64,000 nt of DNA, taken from an uncultured Psychrobacter sp. Lineage in GTDB: Bacteria > Pseudomonadota > Gammaproteobacteria > Pseudomonadales > Moraxellaceae. Below are positions 34,767 to 44,644 of this stretch, piece by piece. The notes under the pieces are model-generated. The model was not told the origin of the DNA. It did not search any database and saw only the letters and a program-made list of their open reading frames with translations. Location: assembly GCF_947500265.1 (NCBI RefSeq), contig NZ_CANMRN010000008.1, positions 92,363 to 156,362 on the forward strand, given 5' to 3'. Position 1 is the first letter of the stretch; each line of letters begins with the position of its first letter. A program made the translations under genes and the position numbers.

Positions 34767-34808
34767 CAACCACACGATTAATTGTTAACATTATTCAACC
34801 TGTGGTTG
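34767..34808. other. Stem-loop after the DUF4377 gene
   Basis: CAACCACA (34767-34774) pairs with TGTGGTTG (34801-34808). The loop is 26 bases and no T-run follows, so a weak terminator or processing signal is possible. Confidence 0.35.
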
Positions 34809-34912
34809 CATCTGACGTTTATTACGCCTAGTATTTCGCTCCTTTGAATAATTCTATTTTTAACAATAACACCTCCATAGGTTTGTCTACTCATAATAAA
34901 GAAGGATTCGTT

Positions 34913-35833
34913 ATGCCAATAAATACAACCACAATTATTGATGGTGGCATGGGACGAGAATTGGCGAAGCGCGGTGCACCGTTTCGTCAACCTGAATGGT
35001 CAGCACTGGCAATGATAGAGGCGCCAGAGATCGTTCGTGATGTACACCGTGCCTATATTAAGAGCGGCGCGGCAGTCATTACGACCAACAGTTACGCGCT
35101 AGTACCTTTTCATATCGGCGAGGAACGTTTTGCGGCGCAAGCACAAGATTTGGCAGCAGCGTCAGGTGAAATGGCACGTGCAGCAGTGACGCTAGAAGGC
35201 GCAGCAACCAAAGTAGCTGGCTCCATACCGCCACTGTTTGGCTCCTACCGTGCAGACTTGTTTGATGCTGACCACGTAGAGGATATCGCTACCCCACTGA
35301 TCAAAGGTCTAAATCCGTATGTCGATTTTTGGCTCGCTGAGACTCAGAGTCTAATCGCCGAGTCTATCGCTGTTCGTGAGCTACTTAATACGCTAGATAC
35401 AGACAATAAACCGCTATGGGTAGCTTTTACTTTAGAAGACAGTATGGATATCGATGTACCACGTCTGCGTTCAGGAGAAACCGTCGAGGAAGCTGTGGCA
35501 ACGATGGCTGATCTCAATGTCGAGGCGATACTCTTTAACTGCTGCCAACCTGATGTCATCGAACAAGCATTAGATGTCACGCAAACCGTCTTGCAAGCAA
35601 AACAAGCGCAGCATATCAAACTTGGCGCTTATGCAAATGCCTTCCCGCCGCAACCAAAAAATGCTGCGGCAAATGATACGCTTAATGAAGTGCGTGATGA
35701 TTTGTCCCCGCCTGCCTATCTGCACTGGGCACAAAAGTGGCAAGCACAAGGCGCTTCATTAATCGGTGGCTGCTGCGGTATTGGCCCTGAGCATATTCAG
35801 GAATTAAGCCAACATTTTACTGCTACTGTATAG
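34913..35833 (+). CDS. Homocysteine S-methyltransferase family protein
   Basis: 306 residues from ATG 34913, placed by an AAGGA site six bases upstream; a longer frame would begin at a TTG without a site. A TIM-barrel with IIDGGMGRELAKRG at the N-terminus and zinc ligands in LFNCCQPD and IGGCCGIGPEHI (the GGCC motif) marks the pterin-independent homocysteine methyltransferases such as MmuM, which transfer a methyl group from S-methylmethionine or SAM to homocysteine to make methionine. The methyl donor here is not determined. Confidence 0.88.
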   Translation: MPINTTTIIDGGMGRELAKRGAPFRQPEWSALAMIEAPEIVRDVHRAYIKSGAAVITTNSYALVPFHIGEERFAAQAQDLAAASGEMARAAVTLEGAATKVAGSIPPLFGSYRADLFDADHVEDIATPLIKGLNPYVDFWLAETQSLIAESIAVRELLNTLDTDNKPLWVAFTLEDSMDIDVPRLRSGETVEEAVATMADLNVEAILFNCCQPDVIEQALDVTQTVLQAKQAQHIKLGAYANAFPPQPKNAAANDTLNEVRDDLSPPAYLHWAQKWQAQGASLIGGCCGIGPEHIQELSQHFTATV

Positions 35834-36058
35834 ACATAGGCTGATCTGAATATAGAAAATTGTAAGATAGTTAGAATATTGAATTCATCATGCTGACGAC
35901 CATCGAATGTTATTTGATGGTCGGCATGTTGCTGGTCGTGATGCTAATGCTGTAAGCGTATCGAAAAATTCAGTAGCAGTTGCAGGTTTGAATGAAATCA
36001 TCGACTAGCTTGTCATAAGTATGCGTATTTTATTCTTAACAGCCTACCCTTCCTACCG

Positions 36059-36937
36059 CTACCCTGAAGTCTGTCTACCCGTTTGTATTAGTAGGACCCC
36101 ACTTAGAATCAGTACCAACGCTATAATTTCTAAGCTGGTAATGTCCTCGCCAATTATCGCGCCAATGATGACAGCAACGATTGGAGCAATATAAGTAGCA
36201 CCAGCAGCCCGCACTGAACCTAACGTCTCAATAATAAAATAATAAATCAAAAAAGCAGCGCCAGTACCCAAAGCACCCAGACCAAGTATCGTTCCCCACA
36301 TTGCCCTAGTATCTGTCGTCAGCTGGGTTATACCATCAAAATCAATGAGTACGGAAAGCGTTATGACGGCTAACCCCACTTGCCAAGTGGCTAACGCCAG
36401 TGGTGGCAATTTTAAAGGAGACAGATAGCGCCGCGCATATACAAAAGATGCACCCACACTCAGAGACCCTGCCAACATCCACAAAACGCCAACGAGAGAG
36501 ACACCAGTAGCGCCTTGCCATGGTCGCGCACTTAATGCGATACCAGCAAATCCTAGCGCAAGTCCAATCGCCATTTGCTTGGTCGGACGCTCCTCAGGTA
36601 AGAATAGCGCCGCGCCCAAAAAGGTAAATATAGGGATTGAACCACTTAATAAACCTGCAATGCTACTGGGCAATAGCGCCGTACCTGCGACAAATCCATA
36701 ATAGTAAAAAGACGTTGCGAGCACTGACATCACTATAAAGTGTGGCAAATGCTGTAACTGCGCCCGAGTAATTACTTTGCTGTGCCAAGCAACTGCAACC
36801 AATGGCAAGAACCCAAATAGCAAGCGTAAAAATACGGTTTGTGAGGGGCTGATTAGAGCCGTTGCCCATTTCATAAAAATAAAATTCGATCCCCAGATGA
36901 TACCGAGGAGCACCAGTGCAGCATATGCTCGAAACAT
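36059..36937 (-). CDS. EamA-family (DMT) transporter
   Basis: 292 residues from ATG 36937, eight bases after AAGG; a longer frame to 36976 has a polar extension and no better site. Ten helices in two EamA repeats (about 5-130 and 145-285), starting AALVLLGIIWGSNFIFMKW, with a typical short loop at RPWQGATG between the halves. It belongs to the RhaT/EamA drug-metabolite transporter superfamily. It lies beside an SDR gene on the same strand (126-base gap). Substrate unknown. It is a distinct lineage from the exporter at 3630. Confidence 0.88.
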   Translation of the reverse strand: MFRAYAALVLLGIIWGSNFIFMKWATALISPSQTVFLRLLFGFLPLVAVAWHSKVITRAQLQHLPHFIVMSVLATSFYYYGFVAGTALLPSSIAGLLSGSIPIFTFLGAALFLPEERPTKQMAIGLALGFAGIALSARPWQGATGVSLVGVLWMLAGSLSVGASFVYARRYLSPLKLPPLALATWQVGLAVITLSVLIDFDGITQLTTDTRAMWGTILGLGALGTGAAFLIYYFIIETLGSVRAAGATYIAPIVAVIIGAIIGEDITSLEIIALVLILSGVLLIQTGRQTSG

Positions 36938-37063
36938 AACATTGACCTTAACAAATAGATGAGCTGCTTTTTTCAAACAGCTAGCGTCGACAGTGTTTTA
37001 TTGCTTGTATTAACAGTCTGGTATTAACTATCTTGTATCAATAGGCTTGTATTGATTGACTCG

Positions 37064-37780
37064 TTACACAGAGCGAATGACGCCACCATCAACCCTTATA
37101 TTCTGACCAGTGATATATCCAGAAGCTTCAGATAATAAAAAAGCAATCGTTGAGGCGACTTCTTCAGAGGTACCATAACGTCCTATCGGCACACTCTCAC
37201 GTCGCTCATCGACTTCAGGTAAGCTATCAATCCAACCAGGCAAGACATTATTAATACGCACACCTTTTGCTGCATAGTCATCTGAGAAAATCTTGGTAAA
37301 AGCGCCAAGGCTGGCACGAAAAGCCGTTGACGTAGGAAAAAGCGCAGTCGGCTGCGTTACCCAAGAGGTAGATATATTGACGATAGCACCGCTACCCTGT
37401 GCGACCATGATTGGCGTGACCAAACGAATTGCACGTACCGCACTAAGAAAGTAAACCTCTAGCCCTTTATGCCAATCCTCATCAGTGATGTCTAAAATAG
37501 GTGCGCGCGGGCCGTGACCAGCAGAGTTTACAAGCGCATCAATACGTCCCCACTGTTGCATCGCCGAATCGACCAAGCGCTGTACATCTTCATTAATAAG
37601 GTTGGAGCCAGTAACACCAATGCCGCCCAGCTCCTTTGCTAAAGCCTCACCTTTCCCAGAGGAAGACAAAATAGCGACATGATAACCATCTGCTGCAAGT
37701 TTACGAGCAGCGGCAGCACCCATGCCTGACCCACCTGCTGTGATAAGCGCTACTTTTTTTGTCGTTATAATATTATTCAT
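37064..37780 (-). CDS. SDR-family NAD(P)-dependent oxidoreductase
   Basis: 238 residues from ATG 37780, eight bases after GGAG. A classical SDR with the cofactor motif TAGGSGMG (about 13-20), NSAGHG for NNAG (about 86-91) and an unusual active site. The position normally holding YxxxK reads TAFRASLGAFTK, where Tyr is replaced by Phe and the Lys is shifted. The catalytic Ser is in NISTSW. This suggests altered or no dehydrogenase chemistry. It is divergent from the LysR gene at 37893, the likely regulator. Confidence 0.85.
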   Translation of the reverse strand: MNNIITTKKVALITAGGSGMGAAAARKLAADGYHVAILSSSGKGEALAKELGGIGVTGSNLINEDVQRLVDSAMQQWGRIDALVNSAGHGPRAPILDITDEDWHKGLEVYFLSAVRAIRLVTPIMVAQGSGAIVNISTSWVTQPTALFPTSTAFRASLGAFTKIFSDDYAAKGVRINNVLPGWIDSLPEVDERRESVPIGRYGTSEEVASTIAFLLSEASGYITGQNIRVDGGVIRSV

Positions 37781-37892
37781 CTGTCTTTCTCCATTAGTTA
37801 TCGTTTCATTTATCATAACCAATAAAATCAGATTCCTAACATCATAATAAAAGATGCTAGACTGTAGAAAATCTACAGTCTAGGAAAACAAA

Positions 37893-38768
37893 GTGCCAAA
37901 CAGCCATCGTACATTGCCACCGCTCAATGCCTTACGTGCATTTGAGGCTGCTGGGCGTCATCTTAATTTTCGGGCGGCGGCGGATGAGCTGTTTGTGACA
38001 CAAGGCGCGGTCGCTCAGCAGGTAAGAATGCTAGAGGAGCATATCGGCTTTCCTTTGTTTCAAAGACTACCAAGAGGCGTGGCGCTCACCAGCCAAGGTT
38101 CTGTTTACTTTGCAGAAGTTACTCGAGCTTTTAAGATTTTGGATAAAGCAACAGCTCAGCTACTCAGAGAACCTAAGACTGTCACTATCAGCGTGACGCC
38201 GACTTTTGCCACTAAGCTATTACTGCCGCGCTTATCTGCTTTGACTGCTGCGGTCCCTGATGTCGAGTTGCGTACTGTAGCGACCGAGTCCGTTGCAGAT
38301 TTTGACCGTGATCAGGTAGATATCGCGGTACGCCTGACACGCCCACCATTCCCTGCGGCATTTGATACTCAGCTACTGTTTAAACAAACGCTTGTAGCCG
38401 TGGCCAGCCCTCACTTAATGGCCAATAGAGAACTGCCCATATCACTTGAAGTGCTACAAGAGATGCCATTGCTCCATGACTCACATCATCATTGGCCACG
38501 ATTTTTTGGTACCACAGATAAGCTAGCTGGCGCTGTATTTAATCAAACCGCTTTGGCTTTAGATGCAGCGCTAGCGGGTCAAGGTGTTGCGATTGCTTGT
38601 CAGGCTTTTGTACAAGCGGATTTGAATGCAGGAAGATTGGTTCAGGTAAGTGAGTCAACGCTAACAGTCGATCTAGATTATTATCTCGTTCGCAAAAAGA
38701 GTTCGTCATCAACACCGACTGTCGACGCTGTCTGGAACTGGTGTATCACTCATTTAGCACTGGCTTGA
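37893..38768 (+). CDS. LysR-family regulator, GcvA-like
   Basis: 291 residues, starting at GTG 37893 seven bases after AGGA. The N-terminus LPPLNALRAFEAAGRHLNF and then FVTQGAVAQQVRMLEEHIG is characteristic of the GcvA/AmpR branch. The effector domain (about 90-290) is complete. It is divergent from the SDR and EamA genes with 112 bases between start codons and probably controls them. Confidence 0.9.
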   Translation: MPNSHRTLPPLNALRAFEAAGRHLNFRAAADELFVTQGAVAQQVRMLEEHIGFPLFQRLPRGVALTSQGSVYFAEVTRAFKILDKATAQLLREPKTVTISVTPTFATKLLLPRLSALTAAVPDVELRTVATESVADFDRDQVDIAVRLTRPPFPAAFDTQLLFKQTLVAVASPHLMANRELPISLEVLQEMPLLHDSHHHWPRFFGTTDKLAGAVFNQTALALDAALAGQGVAIACQAFVQADLNAGRLVQVSESTLTVDLDYYLVRKKSSSSTPTVDAVWNWCITHLALA

Positions 38769-39248
38769 TTTAGTCAGGGATAGCTAAGCATTAAGCTAAA
38801 CGTCAATATAAATAATCTAATCTCAAACTTATTAACGTAATTAGCTTCTGAGGCTAACTACGATTTTAGTCGTGCTTTTCTATCCCACTACAGCCGTTCT
38901 TCAGCATAACGATGCAGACCTTCCTACTTTCTTATCCTCATCTTTTTTCCTCGTTTTATCTTTTTACTAACTACCCTAACTCAGAAGTAAAGTACAGCTA
39001 CCTATCCCCTTCTCAATCAAAAAACGCCCTATTTTTACGCGATTAAAATACTAAGTTTTTATGTCACATTACGTACAACTTACACAGTTAATTTATCACA
39101 AACAATTATCGGCTAAATCATTACTTAATTTTGTATTAGTATGCATTGGTATTCATTAAATGACTGAGGATACAAGTACTTACATTACCTATAAGCATAC
39201 TCTTCTTTATATAAATTTTAACTTGTTGTATATGCCTAAGGACCAGAC
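38769..39248. other. 480-base gene-free stretch before the glycosyltransferase cluster
   Basis: No supported gene. The region is AT-rich with pyrimidine-rich tracts around 38930-38970. It must contain the promoter of the glycosyltransferase genes, but I cannot identify it with confidence. Confidence 0.5.
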
Positions 39249-40760
39249 ATGACTGCTAACACACAAGAAGCTTTGACTAGCGCAGCACTCAGTTTTCAAT
39301 TGATGACGCGAGCTGAGCCTCCAGAGTTGGTGATTGCCACGATAAAGTCGTTATTAGCAGTAAAAGAAGTACACGATGAGATTTTGATTATCGATAATAA
39401 TAATAAAGAGACGTCGTTATATGAGCCGTTGGCAGCATTTTGCCAAAGCTTAAACGCTGAGCTGAATGTCCATTTTTATCACATTGATCGTGTCGAAGGA
39501 TTCAAAGCGGGTGCTTTAAACTTGGCACTTGGGTTGATGAGTCCAGACTGTAGTCACATTGTGGTGGTCGATAGTGATTACCAAGCATTACCACATGCTA
39601 GAGCCTCTATTACGCGGGCTATCGCTCAATATCCTGAACATACCCTACTGCAGTTTCCGCAGTTTTATCGTAATGAAGGACAGCTAGATACGCATAGCGA
39701 GTTGAATCACTATTTTAATCATCATCTGTATCGCTCTTTTAATCGCAATCGCACCTTATCAACGGGTACTTACGCAGTCATTCGACGCTCAGATCTTTTG
39801 AGTATAGGAGGCTGGTCAGGCGCCTCTATCACTGAAGATGCTCAGATGGGCGTGCTTATGCATCGACAAGGTTTTCGCAGTCAGTTTGTGCCAGAAGTTA
39901 TTGCCACAGGCTTACTACCTAACACGCTAGATGACCTGATATGTCAACGCCGACGCTGGATCTACGGCAATATGCAAGTGCTCACGGATTACTTGTCAGT
40001 CCCGCACAACTCTCCAGTTCAGTATGTCTCACAATCCAAAAGTATGAGTGAACGTTTAGCATATATACGCGCTCATCTGTCTCAGCTGAGTGCTTGGGTA
40101 AATTTCACAGGGTTTTTTATCCTTTTGCATATCTGCTCATTACTGGTGATGGTTGATATGCTCTTAGTAAATAACGCTGACGTATCGATGCTTGCCCCTC
40201 TATATGTGGTTTATGCAGGCTATGCGTTTTTTATCCTTAGACGGTTGTGGGCTTATTGCCGTGATCAATCGCCTCTCAATCAACAAGTAGATGACAACCA
40301 TCAGCCACGTTTTGGCAGAAAGATACGAGCATGGTTGATGCACTTAAACTTTTGGGAAATTGGCGCCTTGTCATGGCTGCCGGTGCTGTGGGGACGAGAG
40401 AAACCTTTTGTCTGTACACCTAAACAGAACTATATCCAAAATCGTCAGTCATTATTTCTTAAGAATATAGCGGCGTTACCAAAACTGCTATTGGTGCTAA
40501 ATATCATTACAGTCCTAGTTGTAGCACCGTTTTCACCGCTCTACTCACCAGTACTATTTATATGTGCAGCGGCAGTTTGTATTCTCAAACTAAGCGCAGC
40601 CAAGGTCGCAATAGATAATTTCTCTGATGCTCGAGCAGACATACCAAGTATGAGTAAGGTTCTGAGACAGACTTTAAAAGTAGCCCATGAAAAGAAGACG
40701 ACTATCACGACATCTTATGCGACGTCTTTATTTAAAGATAAAAAAACCATCGATTCGTAA
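39249..40760 (+). CDS. Processive-type membrane glycosyltransferase, GT2 (cellulose-synthase-like)
   Basis: 503 residues. The GT2 domain (about 10-240) carries the signature residues of processive beta-glycosyltransferases: DSD (108-110), TED (195-197) and QRRRW (233-237). Membrane helices at about 278-300, 310-328 and two near 400-440 form a channel-like C-terminal part. BcsA-type PilZ is absent. It should use a UDP-sugar to build a beta-linked chain or glycolipid at the inner membrane. It is first in a run of four co-directional glycosyltransferase genes. Confidence 0.87.
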   Translation: MTANTQEALTSAALSFQLMTRAEPPELVIATIKSLLAVKEVHDEILIIDNNNKETSLYEPLAAFCQSLNAELNVHFYHIDRVEGFKAGALNLALGLMSPDCSHIVVVDSDYQALPHARASITRAIAQYPEHTLLQFPQFYRNEGQLDTHSELNHYFNHHLYRSFNRNRTLSTGTYAVIRRSDLLSIGGWSGASITEDAQMGVLMHRQGFRSQFVPEVIATGLLPNTLDDLICQRRRWIYGNMQVLTDYLSVPHNSPVQYVSQSKSMSERLAYIRAHLSQLSAWVNFTGFFILLHICSLLVMVDMLLVNNADVSMLAPLYVVYAGYAFFILRRLWAYCRDQSPLNQQVDDNHQPRFGRKIRAWLMHLNFWEIGALSWLPVLWGREKPFVCTPKQNYIQNRQSLFLKNIAALPKLLLVLNIITVLVVAPFSPLYSPVLFICAAAVCILKLSAAKVAIDNFSDARADIPSMSKVLRQTLKVAHEKKTTITTSYATSLFKDKKTIDS

Positions 40761-40950
40761 AAATCAGTACTTATAAAACTAGTGCTTATAAAGATAGCGA
40801 TTCGTAAAAACTTGCGATTTATATAAGCCAATTTTGAAACAAGGTCATTCTATTGTCTTTTATCGTTTCTATACTAGGTTCCCTATATACCACTCTACTA
40901 ACCAAAACGCTTATAGCCATGATGCTTATAACTATAAAGGTCTTAAAAAC

Positions 40951-42264
40951 ATGATTAGGTCTTCGAATTCACCGCTACGTATTGCCATTATTGCGCATTC
41001 ACTGTATCCCATTGCCCAGCCTTACGCGGGTGGTCTAGAAATGATTACCCAATTGATTTGTGACGAGCTAGTGGCGCAAGGTCATGAGGTATTGCTTTAC
41101 GCTCATAAAGATAGCGAGACGAAAGCAACGTTGGTGCCGTTATTGACTCGTCATGAGTTTAATAAGATGGTCTATGATAATGAGCATGAAACGGTCGCCA
41201 TGGGCCGTGAAGAGATGTATCAATATCTCACTTATCAGATAGCCTTACGAGATATTATCGAACGTGATGAGCGCGGTGAGATTGATATCGTACATAATCA
41301 CAGTCTGCATCACATTCCGATGATGACAGGCCAAGCATTTGGCGAAAGGTTTTTTACCACTTTTCATACGCCTATTTTTCCACAGTTACGTTTGGCGCTT
41401 TTAACACTGCGCTCTGGTACAACCACTCAATTTACAGCGATTAGTAAGCACCAACAGCAGTTATTCGCTGAGTTTGTCCCTTCACAAGTGGTGTATAACG
41501 GCATCGATGTCGAATCCTTTATTGCCAATACAGAATCGCTTGGCAATACTGATGGTAGCGATAACGAGGTATATTTTTGGTATGGACGCATCTGCCCTGA
41601 GAAAGGCACTCATTTAGCCATGCGGTACTGTATGGAAGCTGGGAAGAAACTTATCATAGCAGGACCTAAAAGCAACGAAGACTACTTTAATCAAAAAGTA
41701 GCCCCTTTGTTATTTAAAGACAGTAAGAATGGCGATGACAAACTATTCAGTTACGTAGGTCATGTCACCAAGGACGAGATTAACAATTACTTGTGCCAAG
41801 CAACTGCCATGCTGTTTACCAGTACTTGGGATGAGCCATACGGATTGACCTTAGCTGAGAGTTTGGCATGTGGCACACCAGTCATTGGTTTCAATGCTGG
41901 AGCCAGTGCCGAAATCATTACTCCAGAGACAGGAGTCATCGTACCTAAGAAAGACAAAGCCGCCTTTATCAATGGTTTTGCTACGATTAAAAACATATCA
42001 CGCCAAGCCTGTCGTGACCGCGCCTTACAGTTTTGTTCAGTGTCAGCCATGGTAGACGGCTATCTGGAACTGTACCGAGCAGCGTTAAAAAATAGAACGG
42101 TGTTGATAAAAGACAATTCAGAAAGCTATATCAATAGTATTAACGGTATCAACAGCTATGAGCTGTCTGATTTAACAAAAGACTCCCTGCAATTTTTTAA
42201 TCAAGCCATTCAAGCACCAGTTGAAACTGAGAATAATCTTGTTAGCTTTTCTGAGGGATCATAA
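40951..42264 (+). CDS. GT4-family glycosyltransferase
   Basis: 437 residues from ATG 40951, after AAAGGT; the longer frame from a TTG at 40834 has a polar, non-conserved lead. GT-B fold with HSLYPIAQPYAGGLE at the N-terminus and the GT4 donor site in WDEPYGLTLAESLACGTPVIGFNAGASAE. The C-terminal 45 residues are variable. It is a retaining transferase, soluble or peripheral at the membrane. It overlaps the next gene by one base (TAATG), so the two are translationally coupled. Confidence 0.88.
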   Translation: MIRSSNSPLRIAIIAHSLYPIAQPYAGGLEMITQLICDELVAQGHEVLLYAHKDSETKATLVPLLTRHEFNKMVYDNEHETVAMGREEMYQYLTYQIALRDIIERDERGEIDIVHNHSLHHIPMMTGQAFGERFFTTFHTPIFPQLRLALLTLRSGTTTQFTAISKHQQQLFAEFVPSQVVYNGIDVESFIANTESLGNTDGSDNEVYFWYGRICPEKGTHLAMRYCMEAGKKLIIAGPKSNEDYFNQKVAPLLFKDSKNGDDKLFSYVGHVTKDEINNYLCQATAMLFTSTWDEPYGLTLAESLACGTPVIGFNAGASAEIITPETGVIVPKKDKAAFINGFATIKNISRQACRDRALQFCSVSAMVDGYLELYRAALKNRTVLIKDNSESYINSINGINSYELSDLTKDSLQFFNQAIQAPVETENNLVSFSEGS

Positions 42265-43565
42265 TGATGCGTATTGGATATTATGCTCATCATCACGGCT
42301 CAGGACATTGCCGACAGGCAGACAAACTGGCTGCATTGCTACCTAATAACGTAAGATCGCAATTAACGGTATTTACAAGCTTAGATATAGATAGCTATCG
42401 TTTTACCGCTATTAATGAACAACAAATCGTGCGTTTGAATGCAGAAGATGAACGACCCGATGACATATTAGCAGGTCGTGCGGGAGAATATTGGCAACCA
42501 GCCAGCCTACACTACTCGCCCGTAGGCAATACCGATATCCAAAAACGCAGTCACCAAATACTAGATACTATCTTTCAACATAAGATCGATCTGATGATTA
42601 TCGATGTCAGCGTCGAGGTGGCCATGCTCTGCCGTGCGGCAAGTATTCCTTACCTTTACGTTAGGCTTCCGGGTATTCGCGACGATGCGCCACATTTGGG
42701 TGCTTTCGCTGGCGCGCTTGCCTTACTAGCGCCTTATCCTAAAGCGTTAGAGTCTGCCCAGACATCCGAATGGGTCTGTGATAAAACGCTCTATCTTGAC
42801 TTTATCTACTCTCAAAAAACCGAGTCATACACTTATGAGAGCTTTATAGATATTTTGGAAAAATTAAGCGTAGGTGGCGAAACTTCTGATCTTAAATCTA
42901 CAAACCTACCATCTATCGAAGCTCAATTAATAGACAAGTCCGAAGCTACAATACCTATTGTTACCATTATCAAAGGCTACGGTGGACACAAGGCGATTGA
43001 CGAAAAACTACCGGAGTTGCGCTCACTGCTACCCAATGCATTAATTGTCTCTCTCGGGCCTATAGACGATGACAAACGATGTTATGTCGATATCTCAGCT
43101 GAGGTAGATGACGTCATACCATTTATTTGTCATAGCGATTATTTGATGATGGCCTGTGGCCTAAACGCTGTTGCGCAAGCGTATCATTACGATACGCCGC
43201 TCATAGTAGTGCCTGATGACAGGCCGCATAATGAACAGGCCGTCATGGCTGAAGCGTTAGTCGCTCAAAACAAAGCGCTAAATTGGCAGCAGTTTAAAAC
43301 CTTAATAAGTGTCAATGATGGTCAACCTGAATCTTTTGATCAAGTGATTAATGCTCGAAGCAAACAACACCCCACTACATCGGTTGATAGTATTGAAAAA
43401 AATAACATTAAGGAAGGTAGCAGTGAGGAAACCAACGCAGCTACGTCAACAGGCGCTCAAGTGTTTATGCATAGCACGACTGATTATCCTACTACTAAGC
43501 TTTGGTTTGAAAACTGGTTGCTTCCTCGACTCGACTTAACACCCGAATCAACAATTAAATACTGA
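42264..43565 (+). CDS. GT-B fold glycosyltransferase, MurG/MJ1255-like
   Basis: 433 residues. The start MRIGYYAHHHGSGHCRQADKL is the glycine-rich acceptor loop seen in MurG and MJ1255-like transferases. The C-terminal half has the donor-site pattern MACGLNAVAQAYHYDTPLIVVPDDRPHNEQ. A low-complexity stretch (about 362-400) separates the last helix. There is no signal peptide or membrane helix. It overlaps the previous GT4 gene by one base. The sugar donor is unknown. Confidence 0.8.
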   Translation: MMRIGYYAHHHGSGHCRQADKLAALLPNNVRSQLTVFTSLDIDSYRFTAINEQQIVRLNAEDERPDDILAGRAGEYWQPASLHYSPVGNTDIQKRSHQILDTIFQHKIDLMIIDVSVEVAMLCRAASIPYLYVRLPGIRDDAPHLGAFAGALALLAPYPKALESAQTSEWVCDKTLYLDFIYSQKTESYTYESFIDILEKLSVGGETSDLKSTNLPSIEAQLIDKSEATIPIVTIIKGYGGHKAIDEKLPELRSLLPNALIVSLGPIDDDKRCYVDISAEVDDVIPFICHSDYLMMACGLNAVAQAYHYDTPLIVVPDDRPHNEQAVMAEALVAQNKALNWQQFKTLISVNDGQPESFDQVINARSKQHPTTSVDSIEKNNIKEGSSEETNAATSTGAQVFMHSTTDYPTTKLWFENWLLPRLDLTPESTIKY

Positions 43566-43611
43566 CTTATTAAAAACAAAAGGCAACCTGATAGCGAGGT
43601 AAAGACAAGCG

Positions 43612-44607
43612 ATGACCACTCAGCCAACGAGTAACGCGAGTACGACTTCTGATACTGTACCGATGACCGTCATTACGACTTGCTATGGTCGTAATCGTCA
43701 TCTCTACAACCTACTCGGCAGTCTAGAAAATAGTAGTGTAAAGCCAGCCGAAGTCATTATCGTCAACGACGACGCCGATCCCAATCGGTTAGCTGAATTT
43801 TCATTAAATATCGTGAAGTTACCGACTACGGTTAAATCAGCTGTGAATGACGGTGATGATATTAAAACTACAGAGTTTGATATCGGACATAATCGCAATC
43901 TTGGAGCGTTGCAGGCAACTCACGATATGCTGATTTTTTTGGATGTTGATTGTATCGTAGCGCCTACGTTTATTGAGCAAATGTATAAGAAGCTTCTGCA
44001 ATATCCTAGTGTGCTTTTGATGGGTCAACCGCGCTATCTAACGCGACCATTATCAGTAGAAGAAAATGCACTATTAAAAACCAATCATTTGCCTTTCTCT
44101 ATTTTAGACGAGATGTCTGTCTATAACCCTTATCGTTATAATTTTGATGAAGCTGATTCAAACCAAGCTCTAACAGAGCAAACCGCTATCAAACAGACTG
44201 ATGATTACGGTGCATTTTGGAGCCTATGCTTCGCTATCAATCGACAGACTTTTGATAAAATTGGCGGTTTCGACACCCAATATACAGGTTATGGCGCAGA
44301 GGATACCGATTTTGCCTTTACAGCACGTCGATTAGGTATCGATTTTTACCTTACTGCTGATATCGCTTACCATCAGCAGCATAGTGTCTACCGGCCACCC
44401 CTCAACCATCTGGACAGTATCATTGTCAATGCCAATCGCTTCTATCAAAAATGGCACTGTTGGCCCATGACAGGATGGTTGTCACAGTTTTCCGATATGG
44501 AGCTGATTGATTGGACCGAAGAACAATCATCACTGATAGCCGTACAACGAGAGCCTAACGATAACGAGATAAAGCGCGCTCATTGCCCAGACGCTCCTTA
44601 TGTTTAA
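43612..44607 (+). CDS. GT2-family glycosyltransferase, galactosyltransferase-like
   Basis: 331 residues. The GT-A fold shows VITTCYGRNRHLYNLLGSL at about 20-38, FLDVDCIV (DxD, about 109-116) and the C-terminal galactosyltransferase-type motif GGFDTQYTGYGAEDTDFAFTARR in two parts. No membrane helix. It lies 46 bases after the preceding transferase gene and is the last gene of the run; a convergent gene begins 37 bases later. It probably adds a side or capping sugar to the product of the upstream enzymes. Confidence 0.87.
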   Translation: MTTQPTSNASTTSDTVPMTVITTCYGRNRHLYNLLGSLENSSVKPAEVIIVNDDADPNRLAEFSLNIVKLPTTVKSAVNDGDDIKTTEFDIGHNRNLGALQATHDMLIFLDVDCIVAPTFIEQMYKKLLQYPSVLLMGQPRYLTRPLSVEENALLKTNHLPFSILDEMSVYNPYRYNFDEADSNQALTEQTAIKQTDDYGAFWSLCFAINRQTFDKIGGFDTQYTGYGAEDTDFAFTARRLGIDFYLTADIAYHQQHSVYRPPLNHLDSIIVNANRFYQKWHCWPMTGWLSQFSDMELIDWTEEQSSLIAVQREPNDNEIKRAHCPDAPYV

Positions 44608-44644
44608 CTATTTCTAGCTAAACATATCTTAGTTAACCAATATT

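Noticed and set aside
35890..35932. Hairpin GACCATC/GATGGTC after the homocysteine methyltransferase gene as a terminator
   Set aside because: The stem is short and no T-run follows, so evidence is too weak to list.
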